From Sphingomonas jatrophae (lineage in GTDB: Bacteria > Pseudomonadota > Alphaproteobacteria > Sphingomonadales > Sphingomonadaceae), in contig NZ_FOZG01000002.1 in NCBI RefSeq assembly GCF_900113315.1, positions 248,001 through 312,000 on the forward strand: a stretch of DNA of 64,000 nucleotides. The letters run 5' to 3'. Under the pieces are notes generated by a model. That model had not been told where the DNA came from. It saw nothing but the letters and a program-made list of their open reading frames with translations, and ran no database searches. Below are positions 45,521-54,759 of the stretch, piece by piece; positions within the stretch are counted from its first letter, which is position 1; every line of letters starts with the position of its first letter. The position numbers and the translations under genes are program-made.

Positions 45521-46536
45521 GCCGCCGCGCGCCCCCGCGCCATTCGCGTCCACGCCTCGGCGAAGCACTCCACATCCTCGGGCGCCGTCGTCCAGCCGAA
45601 GCTGACGCGGATCACCTCGCCTGCCGCCTGCTCGTCATAGCCCATCGCGGTCAGCACATGGCTGGCCTTGAGCGTGCCCGACGAGCAGGCGCTGCCCGCC
45701 GACACGGCAAAGCCCGCCAGATCGAAGCGGATCAGCTGCGCGGCCGCCGCCGTCCCCGGCATGCGATAGCTGGCGATGGTGGCGATGCGCGGCGCATCGC
45801 GGCCGATCACCTCGCCCCCCGCCGCCTCGACCGCCGCGTCGAGCTGCGCCCGCAGCGGCGCCACCGCCTCGAACCAGTCGCGCGGCGCCTCCAGCGCCGC
45901 AGCGAAGCCGAGTGCGGCCGGCAGATTCTCGGTACCCGGCCGGTATCCTCGCTCCTGCCCGCCCGTCGGCCGCAGCAGCTCCAGATCGCGCACCAGCAGC
46001 GCGCCGATGCCGGGCGGCCCGCCCAGCTTGTGCGCGGAGACGATTAGCATGTCCGCCTCGGGCAGCGCCAGTCGCCCCGCGCCTTGCGCGCAGTCGGCCA
46101 GCAGCACGCCGCGCCCGTCCAGCGCCTGCACCACGCCCGTCTCGCTATTCACCTGCTGCACTGCCAGCGGCCCTGCCGCCTCCGGCCACATCACTTGCCC
46201 CGCGGCATCGACCGGCAAGCGTCCGGCGGCGTGGCGCAGGATCGCATCATGCTCCACCGCGCTCGCCGCCACGTCACCGCGCCCCGCCAGCGCCAGCGCC
46301 GCCGCCTCGCTCGCCCCGGAGGTGAAGATCAGGTGCCCGTCCCACCCGAGCGCCCCCTTGATCCGCGCACGCGCCTCCTCCAGCGCAGCCCGCGCCGCCC
46401 GCCCCTCGGCGTGCGGGCTCGACGGGTTGGCCCACCGCCGCATCCCATCCGCCATCGCGGCCGCCGCCTCAGGCCGGACGGGCGTCGCGGCGGCGTGATC
46501 GAGATAGATGCGTGCGGCCAAGCCGTTCCTCGTCAT
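45517..46536 (-). CDS. Cysteine desulfurase/NifS-like aminotransferase
   Basis: The 339-residue product is a class V PLP enzyme: IYLDHAAATP, PLP lysine in VSAHKLGGPPG, and catalytic Cys in GSACSSGTLKASHVL. It should release sulfur from cysteine for clusters or thio-modification. It overlaps the next desulfurase as ATGA (45517-45520). The ATG at 46536 is used; a TTG at 46521 preceded by GAGGA would remove five residues. It diverges from the alpha/beta hydrolase gene. Confidence 0.9.
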   Translation of the reverse strand: MTRNGLAARIYLDHAAATPVRPEAAAAMADGMRRWANPSSPHAEGRAARAALEEARARIKGALGWDGHLIFTSGASEAAALALAGRGDVAASAVEHDAILRHAAGRLPVDAAGQVMWPEAAGPLAVQQVNSETGVVQALDGRGVLLADCAQGAGRLALPEADMLIVSAHKLGGPPGIGALLVRDLELLRPTGGQERGYRPGTENLPAALGFAAALEAPRDWFEAVAPLRAQLDAAVEAAGGEVIGRDAPRIATIASYRMPGTAAAAQLIRFDLAGFAVSAGSACSSGTLKASHVLTAMGYDEQAAGEVIRVSFGWTTAPEDVECFAEAWTRMARGRAAA

Positions 46537-46604
46537 GGTGGTGGATAATCAACGCCCCCCCATATAGGAGGCTGCAACACCAACGAACCCCAGAGGCAGC
46601 GACA

Positions 46605-47246
46605 ATGCCCGAAGTCATCTTTCCCGGGCCGGAAGGCCGCCTCGAAGGGCGCTTCCAGCCCGGCCCCCGCCCCCGCGCGCCCGTCGCGATGATCCTCCAC
46701 CCGCACCCGCAGGGCGGGGGCACGATGAACAACCGCATCGTGCAGGCGCTTTACCAGACCTTTGCCAAGCGCGGTTTCGCCACGCTCCGCTTCAACTTCC
46801 GCGGCGTCGGCAAATCGCAGGGCGTGTTCGACAATGGCGTCGGCGAGCTGTCCGATGCGGCGTCCGCGCTCGACTGGGTCCAGTCGATCCACCCCGAGGC
46901 GCAGACGACGTGGATCGCCGGCTTCTCCTTCGGCGCGTGGATCGGGATGCAGCTCCTGATGCGCCGGCCGGAGATCAAGGGCTTCATCTCGATCGCCCCG
47001 CCCGCGAACATGTACGACTTCACCTTCCTCGCGCCCTGCCCCTCCTCGGGCATCATCATCCAGGGCGAGGCGGATGAAGTGGTCACGCCGGGCGCGGTGC
47101 AGAAGCTGGTCGACAAGCTGCGGACCCAGCGCCACATCACGATCCACCACGATACGATCCCGGGCGCGAACCACTTCTTCGAGCACGAGATGCCGCAGCT
47201 GATGGGCAGCGTGGACCGCTATCTGGACATGCGGCTGTCGCAATAA
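46605..47246 (+). CDS. Alpha/beta hydrolase
   Basis: The product is 213 residues from the ATG at 46605. The fold signature is clear: HPHPQGGGTMNN near the oxyanion region, FNFRGVGKSQG, nucleophile serine in AGFSFGAW, a late aspartate region (GEADEVV) and histidine in PGANHFF. Substrate unknown; the subgroup is often annotated as a dienelactone-hydrolase-like protein. It is divergent from the desulfurase operon, with a 68-bp shared upstream region. Confidence 0.93.
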   Translation: MPEVIFPGPEGRLEGRFQPGPRPRAPVAMILHPHPQGGGTMNNRIVQALYQTFAKRGFATLRFNFRGVGKSQGVFDNGVGELSDAASALDWVQSIHPEAQTTWIAGFSFGAWIGMQLLMRRPEIKGFISIAPPANMYDFTFLAPCPSSGIIIQGEADEVVTPGAVQKLVDKLRTQRHITIHHDTIPGANHFFEHEMPQLMGSVDRYLDMRLSQ

Positions 47247-47250
47247 GCTT

Positions 47251-47285
47251 CTTCGTCATGCCGGACTTGGTCCGGCATGACGAAG
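47251..47285. repeat. Perfect 16-bp inverted repeat
   Basis: CTTCGTCATGCCGGAC, loop TTG, then its exact complement. It sits between the hydrolase and LLM oxidoreductase stop codons, so it could end both convergent transcripts. There is no T run; it resembles dispersed intergenic palindromes. Confidence 0.8.
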
Positions 47286-47292
47286 GTGAGGT

Positions 47293-48300
47293 TCAGGCGG
47301 CCGCGCGCGCCTCGCCGACCAGCCCCGCCGCCTCCGCGATCAGCGCCACCGAACGCTTGCGCGCCTCGAAATCATAGGTGTCGCTGACGATCATCAACTC
47401 GTCCACGCCCGTCTCCGCCACCAGCGCGTCCAGCCGCTCGCGCACCGTCGCGACCGAGCCGTAGATGGCACGTTCGAGGAAGCGGCCCGCCTGCGCCTTT
47501 TCCGCCGGCGTCCAGTAGGTCTCGATGTCGTCGATCGGCGGCTGCGTCAGCCCGCGCGTGCCGCGGACGAGATTGACGAAGCTCATCTGCTGCGACGTGG
47601 CCAACCGGCGCGCCTCCGCATCGCTCTCCGCCGCGATCACGTTCACGCCGATCAGCGCATAGGGCTTCGCCAGCGTCGCCGAGGGCTTGAAGTTGCGGCG
47701 ATAGGTGTCGAGCGCGGGCAGCAGCAGATCGGGCGCGAAATGCGAGGCAAAGCCGTAGGGCAGGCCCAGCTCCGCTGCCAGCCGCGCGCCATAGGTGGAC
47801 GAGCCGAGAATCCAGATCGGCACGTTCGTCCCCGCGGCCGGCACTGCCTGGACGCGCCCCTCGGCAGCCTCCGCGGAGAAGAAATATTGCAGCTCCTGCA
47901 CGTCGCGCGGGAAATCGTCGTCCGACTGGAGCGAGCGCCGCAGCGCGCGCATCGTGTAGCCGTCCGTCCCCGGCGCGCGGCCCAGGCCGAGATCGATGCG
48001 GCCGGGGAACAGCGCCGCCAGCGTGCCGAACTGTTCGGCGATGACGATCGGCGCATGGTTCGGCAGCATCACGCCGCCCGCGCCGATGCGGATGGTGCGC
48101 GTGCCCGCGGCGACATGCTGGATGGCGAGCGAGGTCGCCGCGCTGGCGATCCCCGCCATGTTGTGATGCTCGGCCAGCCAGTAGCGGCTGTAGCCGAGCG
48201 CCTCGGCATGGCCGGCCAGCGCCCGCGCCTCGTCCAGCGCCTGTTTCGCGCCGCTGCCTTCGCGGATGCGGGCGAGATCGAGCAGGGACAAGGCAGGCAT
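47293..48300 (-). CDS. LLM-class flavin-dependent oxidoreductase
   Basis: The product is 335 residues from the ATG at 48300, with GGAG eight bases upstream; a GTG three codons earlier is also open. It belongs to the luciferase-like monooxygenase family ([19 protein letters not shown] start, [35 protein letters not shown] in pieces), the YhbW/alkanal monooxygenase-like subgroup. It likely uses reduced FMN. Substrate is unknown. Confidence 0.93.
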   Translation of the reverse strand: MPALSLLDLARIREGSGAKQALDEARALAGHAEALGYSRYWLAEHHNMAGIASAATSLAIQHVAAGTRTIRIGAGGVMLPNHAPIVIAEQFGTLAALFPGRIDLGLGRAPGTDGYTMRALRRSLQSDDDFPRDVQELQYFFSAEAAEGRVQAVPAAGTNVPIWILGSSTYGARLAAELGLPYGFASHFAPDLLLPALDTYRRNFKPSATLAKPYALIGVNVIAAESDAEARRLATSQQMSFVNLVRGTRGLTQPPIDDIETYWTPAEKAQAGRFLERAIYGSVATVRERLDALVAETGVDELMIVSDTYDFEARKRSVALIAEAAGLVGEARAAA

Positions 48301-48392
48301 GAGCGGCACTCCGATGGCTTGTCCCCAAGCTAGGGAGCCGCGCCGGCCGCCGCCACCCGGCTTGCCCCCCGCGTAGAAAAGCTAGGCCGCTC

Positions 48393-50702
48393 TCACATCA
48401 GCTTGTCGAGCGTGATCGGCAGATCGCGGATGCGCTTGCCCGTCGCATTGTAGATGGCGTTCGCCACCGCCGCGGCGACGCCGGTGATGCCGATCTCGCC
48501 GATGCCGCGCGCGCCCAGGGGGCTGTGCGGATCGGGCGCGTCCGTCCAGATCACGTCGATCTCGGGCACGTCCATGTGCACGGGAACATGATATTCGGCG
48601 AGGCTGGGGTTCATGATCCGCCCGCTCCGCTCGTCGAACAACGTCTCCTCGGTCAGCGCGAGGCCGAGGCCCATGATGATCCCGCCGCGGAACTGGCTGG
48701 TCGCCGTCTTGGCATTCAGGATGCGCCCGCAGTCGAACGAGCCGAGGAACCGGCTGACGCGCACCTCGCCCGTCACCGCATTCACCCGCACCTCGGCGAA
48801 TTGCGCGCCGGTCGAGTGCATCGAATATTTCTGGCCCTCGAGCGGCATCGCCCCTTCCGCCTCGACGACCACCTCGTCCCGCTGCGCGCGCGCAAGGATC
48901 GAGGCGTAGCTTTCGTGGCGTGTCGGGTCGGCGATGCTGGCCAGCCCGCCGTCAAACCCCTCCACCTCGTCCACCTTAAGGCCGGCGAGCGGCGAATCGT
49001 TGCCGGCAAGCTTCAGCAGCTCGGTGACGAGCGCCTCGTGTGCGGCGATGATCGCGCCGGCATTGGATGCGGTCTGGTTCGATCCGCCGGCCAGCGTGCC
49101 TTCGGGCAACGTGGTATCGCCATAGTCGAAGCGCACGCGGTCGAGCGGCAGGCCGAGCCTGGCGGCGGCATGCTGCGTCTGCACGGTGGCGGTGCCCATG
49201 CCCATTTCGTGCGTGGCGATGGAGACCACCGCCTGCCCGTCCGCCCCCAGCCGGATGCGCGCGGCGCAGCCGGGGAAGCGCATATAGGGATATGTGGCGG
49301 TGGCGACGCCCATGCCGATCAGCCACTCGCCCTCGCGCCGTGCGCCGGGCTGCGCCGCGCGCTTGTCCCAGCCGAACTTCTCCGCCCCCTTGGCATAGGC
49401 GTCGAGCAGGTGGCGCGAGGAGAAGTCATGCCCGCTGGTGGGATCCTTGGCGGGCTCGATCCGGCGCCTGAGCTCGATCGGGTCGAGCTGCATCGCCTCG
49501 GCTAGCTCATCAAGCGCGGACTCCAGCGCGAAGGTGCCCACGGCTTCGCCGGGCGCGCGCATGAAGGTGTTGGCCAGCATGTCCATGTCCGCCACCTCCT
49601 GCTCGAGATGGATGGCGTCCGCGGCATAGAGGTGGCGCGCCGGGAAGGTGAACTGTTCCGGGCAGTTATTGTGCGTCGTCATCGCGACCACGCCGGTGTG
49701 GATCAGCGCCGCCAGCGTGCCGTCCGCCTTCGCGCCGAGCGCGACGCGCTGCTCGGTCACCGTGCGCCCGCCGATCATGCGGAACACGCCTTCGCGCGAC
49801 AGCACGATGCGCACGGGACGCCCCGCCAGCCGCGATGCCGCCGCGGCAAGGATCTGGTGCCACCACAGACATTTCCCGCCGAAGCCACCGCCGACATAGG
49901 GCGAAGTGACGCGGACCTGCTTCTCGTCGACGCCGAAGATCTGCGCCAGCGTCCAGGCGGTCGCATTGACCAGCTGCGACGCGTCGTGGACGGTCAGCGC
50001 GTCGCCGTCCCAGGCGACGGTGCAGGCGTGCAGCTCGATCGCATTATGGTTGTGCCGCGGCGTGCGATAGACGTGATCGACCGACACGGCGGCGCCTTTC
50101 AGCGCGGCCTCGGCATCGCCGATCTTCAGCTCGGGCGGCTCGCCGAGGATGGTCGGCGGATGGTGCGCATGCGCCTTCGCCACCTCGAAGGAGGTGACGG
50201 CCGGCGCGCCTTCATACGTCACCTCGATCAGCGCGGCGGCATGGTCCGCCTGCTCCTGCGTGTCCGCCAGCACCAGCGCGACCGGCTGGCCGTTCCAGTG
50301 GATCTCGGCGTCCTGCATCACCGGCAGGTCGCTGGGCGCGGCGGCCTTGGGCGCGGTCATCATGATCGGCGGCTTGTTCATGCGCGGCGCGTTGAGGTGC
50401 GTCATCACCAGCGTCACGCCGGGTGCCGCCTCCGCCGCGGCGGTGTCGATGCTGGCGATCCGCCCGCGGGCGATGCGGCTGTAATGAAGCGCGGCATAGA
50501 CCATGCCGGGCAGCGTCACTTCGGCGGCGAAGCGCGCCGCGCCGCGCACCTTGTCCGGCCCGTCGAGGCGGGAGACCGGTGCGCCGAGCAGCCCATGCTT
50601 GGTGCGCAGCGGATCGCCGCCCGCCGTGCCGACCCAACGGTCGGGCACATAGGCGATGGCGGTGCGCATAACGCTCTGCGCGGCATCCTGGATCACGCTC
50701 AT
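48393..50702 (-). CDS. Molybdopterin-binding subunit, xanthine dehydrogenase/PaoC-like
   Basis: The 769-residue product starts at the ATG at 50702, overlapping the FAD-subunit stop by four bases. It is the large catalytic subunit of the xanthine oxidase family: GGGFGGKCLWWH cofactor-binding region, EMGMGTATVQTQHAA, and the active-site glutamate in GARGIGEIGI. It resembles E. coli PaoC/YagR in size and in being encoded after FAD and 2Fe-2S subunits. It oxidises aldehydes or heterocycles by hydroxylation. Confidence 0.93.
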   Translation of the reverse strand: MSVIQDAAQSVMRTAIAYVPDRWVGTAGGDPLRTKHGLLGAPVSRLDGPDKVRGAARFAAEVTLPGMVYAALHYSRIARGRIASIDTAAAEAAPGVTLVMTHLNAPRMNKPPIMMTAPKAAAPSDLPVMQDAEIHWNGQPVALVLADTQEQADHAAALIEVTYEGAPAVTSFEVAKAHAHHPPTILGEPPELKIGDAEAALKGAAVSVDHVYRTPRHNHNAIELHACTVAWDGDALTVHDASQLVNATAWTLAQIFGVDEKQVRVTSPYVGGGFGGKCLWWHQILAAAASRLAGRPVRIVLSREGVFRMIGGRTVTEQRVALGAKADGTLAALIHTGVVAMTTHNNCPEQFTFPARHLYAADAIHLEQEVADMDMLANTFMRAPGEAVGTFALESALDELAEAMQLDPIELRRRIEPAKDPTSGHDFSSRHLLDAYAKGAEKFGWDKRAAQPGARREGEWLIGMGVATATYPYMRFPGCAARIRLGADGQAVVSIATHEMGMGTATVQTQHAAARLGLPLDRVRFDYGDTTLPEGTLAGGSNQTASNAGAIIAAHEALVTELLKLAGNDSPLAGLKVDEVEGFDGGLASIADPTRHESYASILARAQRDEVVVEAEGAMPLEGQKYSMHSTGAQFAEVRVNAVTGEVRVSRFLGSFDCGRILNAKTATSQFRGGIIMGLGLALTEETLFDERSGRIMNPSLAEYHVPVHMDVPEIDVIWTDAPDPHSPLGARGIGEIGITGVAAAVANAIYNATGKRIRDLPITLDKLM

Positions 50703-51678
50703 GCCTGCACCTCCGCCAGTTCGCCCAGCACCGCGACGATCGTGCGGCGGGCAAGCTCGATCTTGAACGCATTGTCCCGCAGGCCGACGGCGGCGCTCAG
50801 CTCCGCCTCCGCGGCTGCACGGAAATTCTCCGCGGTGGCGGGCTTGCCGCGCAACGCCGCCTCGGCCGCCTCCGCACGCCACGGCTTGTGCGCGACGCCG
50901 CCGAGCGCCAGCCGCACGTCGCGCACGATGTTCCCCTCGAGGTCGAGAGCCGCCGCGACGGAAACGAGCGCGAAGGCGTAGCTCGCCCGGTCACGCACCT
51001 TGCGGTAGGTGGAGCGGGCGGCGAAGGGCAGCGCCGGCAGATCGACCGCGACGATCAGCTCGCCCGGGCGCAGCTCCGTCTCCACGTCCGGTCGCGCGCC
51101 CGGCAGCCGGTGCAGCGCAGCCAGCGGCAGCTCGCGCGCCCCCTCCGGCCCGTCCAGCCGCACCGTCGCATCCAGCGCGGCAAGGGCCACGCACATGTCC
51201 GACGGGTGCGTCGCGACGCAGGCGGGCGAGGCGCCGAGGATGGCGTGGATGCGGTTGAACCCGTCGATCGCGTCGCAGCCAGCGCCGGGCGCGCGCTTGT
51301 TGCAGCGCGCGGCATCGTCATAGAAATAGGTGCAGCGGGTGCGCTGAAGGATGTTGCCGCCCACTGTCGCCATGTTGCGGATCTGGCCGCTGGCGCCCGC
51401 CAGGATTGCGCGCGCCAGCACCGGATAGGCCTCGCGCACCTGCGGGTGCGCCGCAAGCGAGGTGTTGCTGGCCGCAGCCCCGATGCGCAGGCCGCCGCCG
51501 TCCAGCGGCTCGATCGCGGTCGACAGGCCGGTCACGTCCACCAGCGTCGCGGGATGCTCGATCGTCTCGCGCATCAGGTCGACCAGATTGGTGCCGCCGC
51601 CCAGATATTTGGCGCCGTCTCCCTGCCCCATGCGGATCGCATCGGCAGGCCCGGTCGCGCGGGCATAGGTGAAGGGGG

Positions 51679-51682
<4 letters not shown>
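50699..51682 (-). CDS. FAD-binding subunit, PaoB-like, with [4Fe-4S] insertion
   Basis: The 327-residue product has the FAD-binding domain of the family (KYLGGGTNLVDLMRE, TVGGNILQRTRC). The segment RCTYFYDDAARCNKRAPGAGC supplies the extra cysteines that bind a [4Fe-4S] cluster in PaoB/YagS and 4-hydroxybenzoyl-CoA reductase-like proteins. It passes electrons from the [2Fe-2S] centres. It overlaps both neighbours by four bases. Confidence 0.93.
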
Positions 51683-52185
<503 letters not shown>

Positions 52186-52362
52186 GGAGCCTCCTTCTCG
52201 GCCGGGGCACGGATCGGCGCCGCCGCAGCCGGATGGGGCCGCGTTACGCCTCGTGCGTTACAGCAGCATGCAGCGTCTCAGCGCCGTCAGCAATATGGCC
52301 GCGGGCAAGATCGTTACGGCTGTGCCCGGGCAAGCCTTGGCCTTCTGCCCGGAGGTGCGGGC

Positions 52363-53145
52363 ATGATCCGCCTATTCCACGTCAGCGACATCCATTTCGG
52401 CGCGGAGGATCGTGAGGCGCTCGACTGGTTCGCCCGCCAGACGCGCGCGGAGCGGCCCGATGCGGTGATCGTCACGGGCGATCTGACGATGCGCGCCCGG
52501 TCGCGCGAATTCGCCGCGGCGGGGGAATGGCTGCGCACGCTGGAGCGGCCGGTGACGGTGGAGGTCGGCAATCACGATCTGCCCTATTTCAATCCGCTCG
52601 CCCGCTTCGCCGCACCCTATCGCCGCTACGAAGCGGTGGAGCGCGCGATTGAGACGCCGCTGGAGATCGAGGGCGTGGCCGTGGTGCCGCTGCGCACGAC
52701 GGCGCGGTTCCAGTGGCGCCTCAACTGGTCCAAGGGCCGCGTCAGCGGCGGCGCGCTCGCCCGCTCGCTGAAGCTGGTCGGCGCGGTTCCGGCGGGGGAT
52801 ATGGTGTTGGTCGCCGCGCACCATCCGCTGATCGAGGCGGGAACGAAGTCGAGCGCGCACACGCACGGCGGCGTCGAGGCGCTGGCCGCGCTGGCCCGGG
52901 CGGGCGTGGCCGCGGTGCTGACGGGCCATGTCCACGATCCGTTCGACATCGCGCACCCGGTGGAGGGCCGCACCATCCGGCTGATCGGCGCCGGCACGCT
53001 CTCGGAACGCGTCCGCCGCAGCCCGCCCTCGTTCAACGAGATCCGGATCGCACACGGCCGGATCGACACCATCGTCCGCCTGCTGGGCGAGCGGGATCGG
53101 CCGCTTCACCCTCGGCCGCTTGGCGGCGCTGCCGGCAAGGGCTAG
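52363..53145 (+). CDS. Metallophosphoesterase
   Basis: The product is 260 residues from the ATG at 52363, preceded by GGAGGT. The calcineurin-like motifs are complete: HVSDIHFG (DxH), VTGDLT (GDxx), VGNHD (GNHD), AAHHPL (H) and TGHVHDP (GHxH), giving a two-metal site. Substrates range from cyclic nucleotides to phosphodiesters; none is indicated here. It is followed eight bases later by a small acidic gene. Confidence 0.95.
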   Translation: MIRLFHVSDIHFGAEDREALDWFARQTRAERPDAVIVTGDLTMRARSREFAAAGEWLRTLERPVTVEVGNHDLPYFNPLARFAAPYRRYEAVERAIETPLEIEGVAVVPLRTTARFQWRLNWSKGRVSGGALARSLKLVGAVPAGDMVLVAAHHPLIEAGTKSSAHTHGGVEALAALARAGVAAVLTGHVHDPFDIAHPVEGRTIRLIGAGTLSERVRRSPPSFNEIRIAHGRIDTIVRLLGERDRPLHPRPLGGAAGKG

Positions 53146-53153
53146 GATCGCGC

Positions 53154-53426
53154 ATGGATTTCGACCAGCTCCTCGTCCGCTTCTTCGGCACGGACGACAT
53201 CTCCACCCTGCCACCGCAGCGCATCGTCGACGGGCTGGAGGCGATCCGCCTCCAGTTCGGCCTGGAAAAGGACGAGGATCGCCGTTTCGCCCTCTGGTGC
53301 CTGATGTACATGCTGGGCGCCGCACCCGACGTGGACGAGGCGTTCGAGGATGAGGAAGATCGCGAGGCGGCGCGCGACTTCATGGACATGGCCGACGCCG
53401 AAATGGCCGAGGACGACGAGGAGTAA
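53154..53426 (+). CDS. Small acidic hypothetical protein
   Basis: The product is 90 residues, starting eight bases after the metallophosphoesterase stop. It contains MDFDQLLVRFFGTDDIS and ends in a run of Asp and Glu (AEMAEDDEE). It is predicted helical and soluble. No family is recognised. Operon position suggests it is made together with the phosphoesterase. Confidence 0.65.
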   Translation: MDFDQLLVRFFGTDDISTLPPQRIVDGLEAIRLQFGLEKDEDRRFALWCLMYMLGAAPDVDEAFEDEEDREAARDFMDMADAEMAEDDEE

Positions 53427-53430
53427 AGCC

Positions 53431-54759
53431 TCAGATCACCACGTCGAAGCGGGCGCCGCCTGAGGCCCCGCTGGCCAGCGTCAGCGTGCCGCCATGCGCC
53501 ACGACCACCTGCCGCGCGAGGCTGAGCCCGACGCCCGTGCCCGCCGGCTTGGTGGTGAAGAAGGGCAGGAAGACGTCGCCGCGCAACGCCTCGGGCACGC
53601 CCGGGCCATTATCCTCCACCTGAATACGGATGCGCCCGCCGCCCGCCGCCTCGACGGTGATTGTCACCTGCGGCGCTGCGGCACTGCCCTGCGCCGCCTC
53701 GCCGCCATTCTTGACGAGGTTGATGATCACCTGCGCCAGCAGGTCGGGATCGGCGGAGAGCATCAGCCGCGGCTGCGCGCTTTCCAGCCGGATCGGCACC
53801 GCGCTGTTCGTCGCCGCCACGCGGACGATCTCCTCCGCCCAGGGCTGCACCTCGAACGATCGCAGGCGCGGCTCCGGCACACGGCTGATCTCGCGGTAGC
53901 TGTCGACGAAATACATGATGCCCTGCGCCCGCCGGGCGAGCGTCTCCACCGCCAGCCGCGCCTCGTCGAGCAGCGGATCGCCATCTTCCGCCACCTCCGC
54001 CATCAGGCCCGCGGCGGTCTGCGCGAGCGAGGTGACCGGCGTCATCGAATTCATGATCTCGTGCGTCAGGACGCGCACCAGATCGCTCTGCGCGGCGAGG
54101 GTCGCGGCGTCGATCTCGCTCTGGATCGGCTCCACGGTGACGACCTTCGTCACCCGCCCCTGCCGCACCGCCTCGGCCACGCGGACGAGCGAGCGGCGCG
54201 GCAGGCCGGCGATAATGACGTCGATCACCCGCGGCGCCGCGCGGGCCGGCAGCCGCAGCGCCTCCCCCAGCCCTGTATCGGCGGCGGCGAAATCGTCGAT
54301 GCGCACGCCGCCGACGCGCGCGAACAGCCGCCGCGCCGCCTTGTTGGCGAGTTCGACAACGCCGTCGCCGTCGACCAGCAGCAGCGCGGTCGGCACCTCC
54401 TCCAGCACCGCGCGGGCAAAGCCCGATTCCGCAGTCAGCGCCGCCCGTTCGGCGCGCAGCCGCCGCATCGCGCCGTCCAGTGCCCCGCCCAGCGCGTCGA
54501 ATCCGCTGCCGCCGCGCGCGCTGAAGCCCTGTGAAAGATCGCCATGGCCGATCGCCTCGACGAAACGGGCGACCTCTCGATTGGTGCGGCCGACATGGCT
54601 CCACAGCCACGCCATCGCCGCGACCAGCGCGGCAGCCGCCAGCAGCCGCGTCGCCGCAAGCCCCGGCGTGGCGACGCTCCACACCAGCGCCGCCGCCGCC
54701 AGCCCGACCGCGACCACGCGCAGCACCAGCCCGGCGAGGAAGCTGCGGTCAAAGACCAT
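53431..54759 (-). CDS. Membrane sensor histidine kinase (NtrY-like)
   Basis: The 442-residue product has two adjacent N-terminal membrane helices (residues 10 to about 50), a PAS-like segment (LLLVDGDGVVELANKAARRLF), a phospho-acceptor His in LTHEIMNSMTPVTSLA, and an HATPase domain with VKNGGEAAQG and DNGPGVP motifs. The HEIMNSMTP box is typical of kinases paired with sigma-54 activators. Its start overlaps the stop of the response-regulator gene by 11 bases, so they form one operon. Confidence 0.93.
   Translation of the reverse strand: MVFDRSFLAGLVLRVVAVGLAAAALVWSVATPGLAATRLLAAAALVAAMAWLWSHVGRTNREVARFVEAIGHGDLSQGFSARGGSGFDALGGALDGAMRRLRAERAALTAESGFARAVLEEVPTALLLVDGDGVVELANKAARRLFARVGGVRIDDFAAADTGLGEALRLPARAAPRVIDVIIAGLPRRSLVRVAEAVRQGRVTKVVTVEPIQSEIDAATLAAQSDLVRVLTHEIMNSMTPVTSLAQTAAGLMAEVAEDGDPLLDEARLAVETLARRAQGIMYFVDSYREISRVPEPRLRSFEVQPWAEEIVRVAATNSAVPIRLESAQPRLMLSADPDLLAQVIINLVKNGGEAAQGSAAAPQVTITVEAAGGGRIRIQVEDNGPGVPEALRGDVFLPFFTTKPAGTGVGLSLARQVVVAHGGTLTLASGASGGARFDVVI

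Noticed and set aside
47251-47285. Rho-independent terminator
   Set aside because: The stem is perfect but there is no T run on either side. Called an inverted repeat instead.
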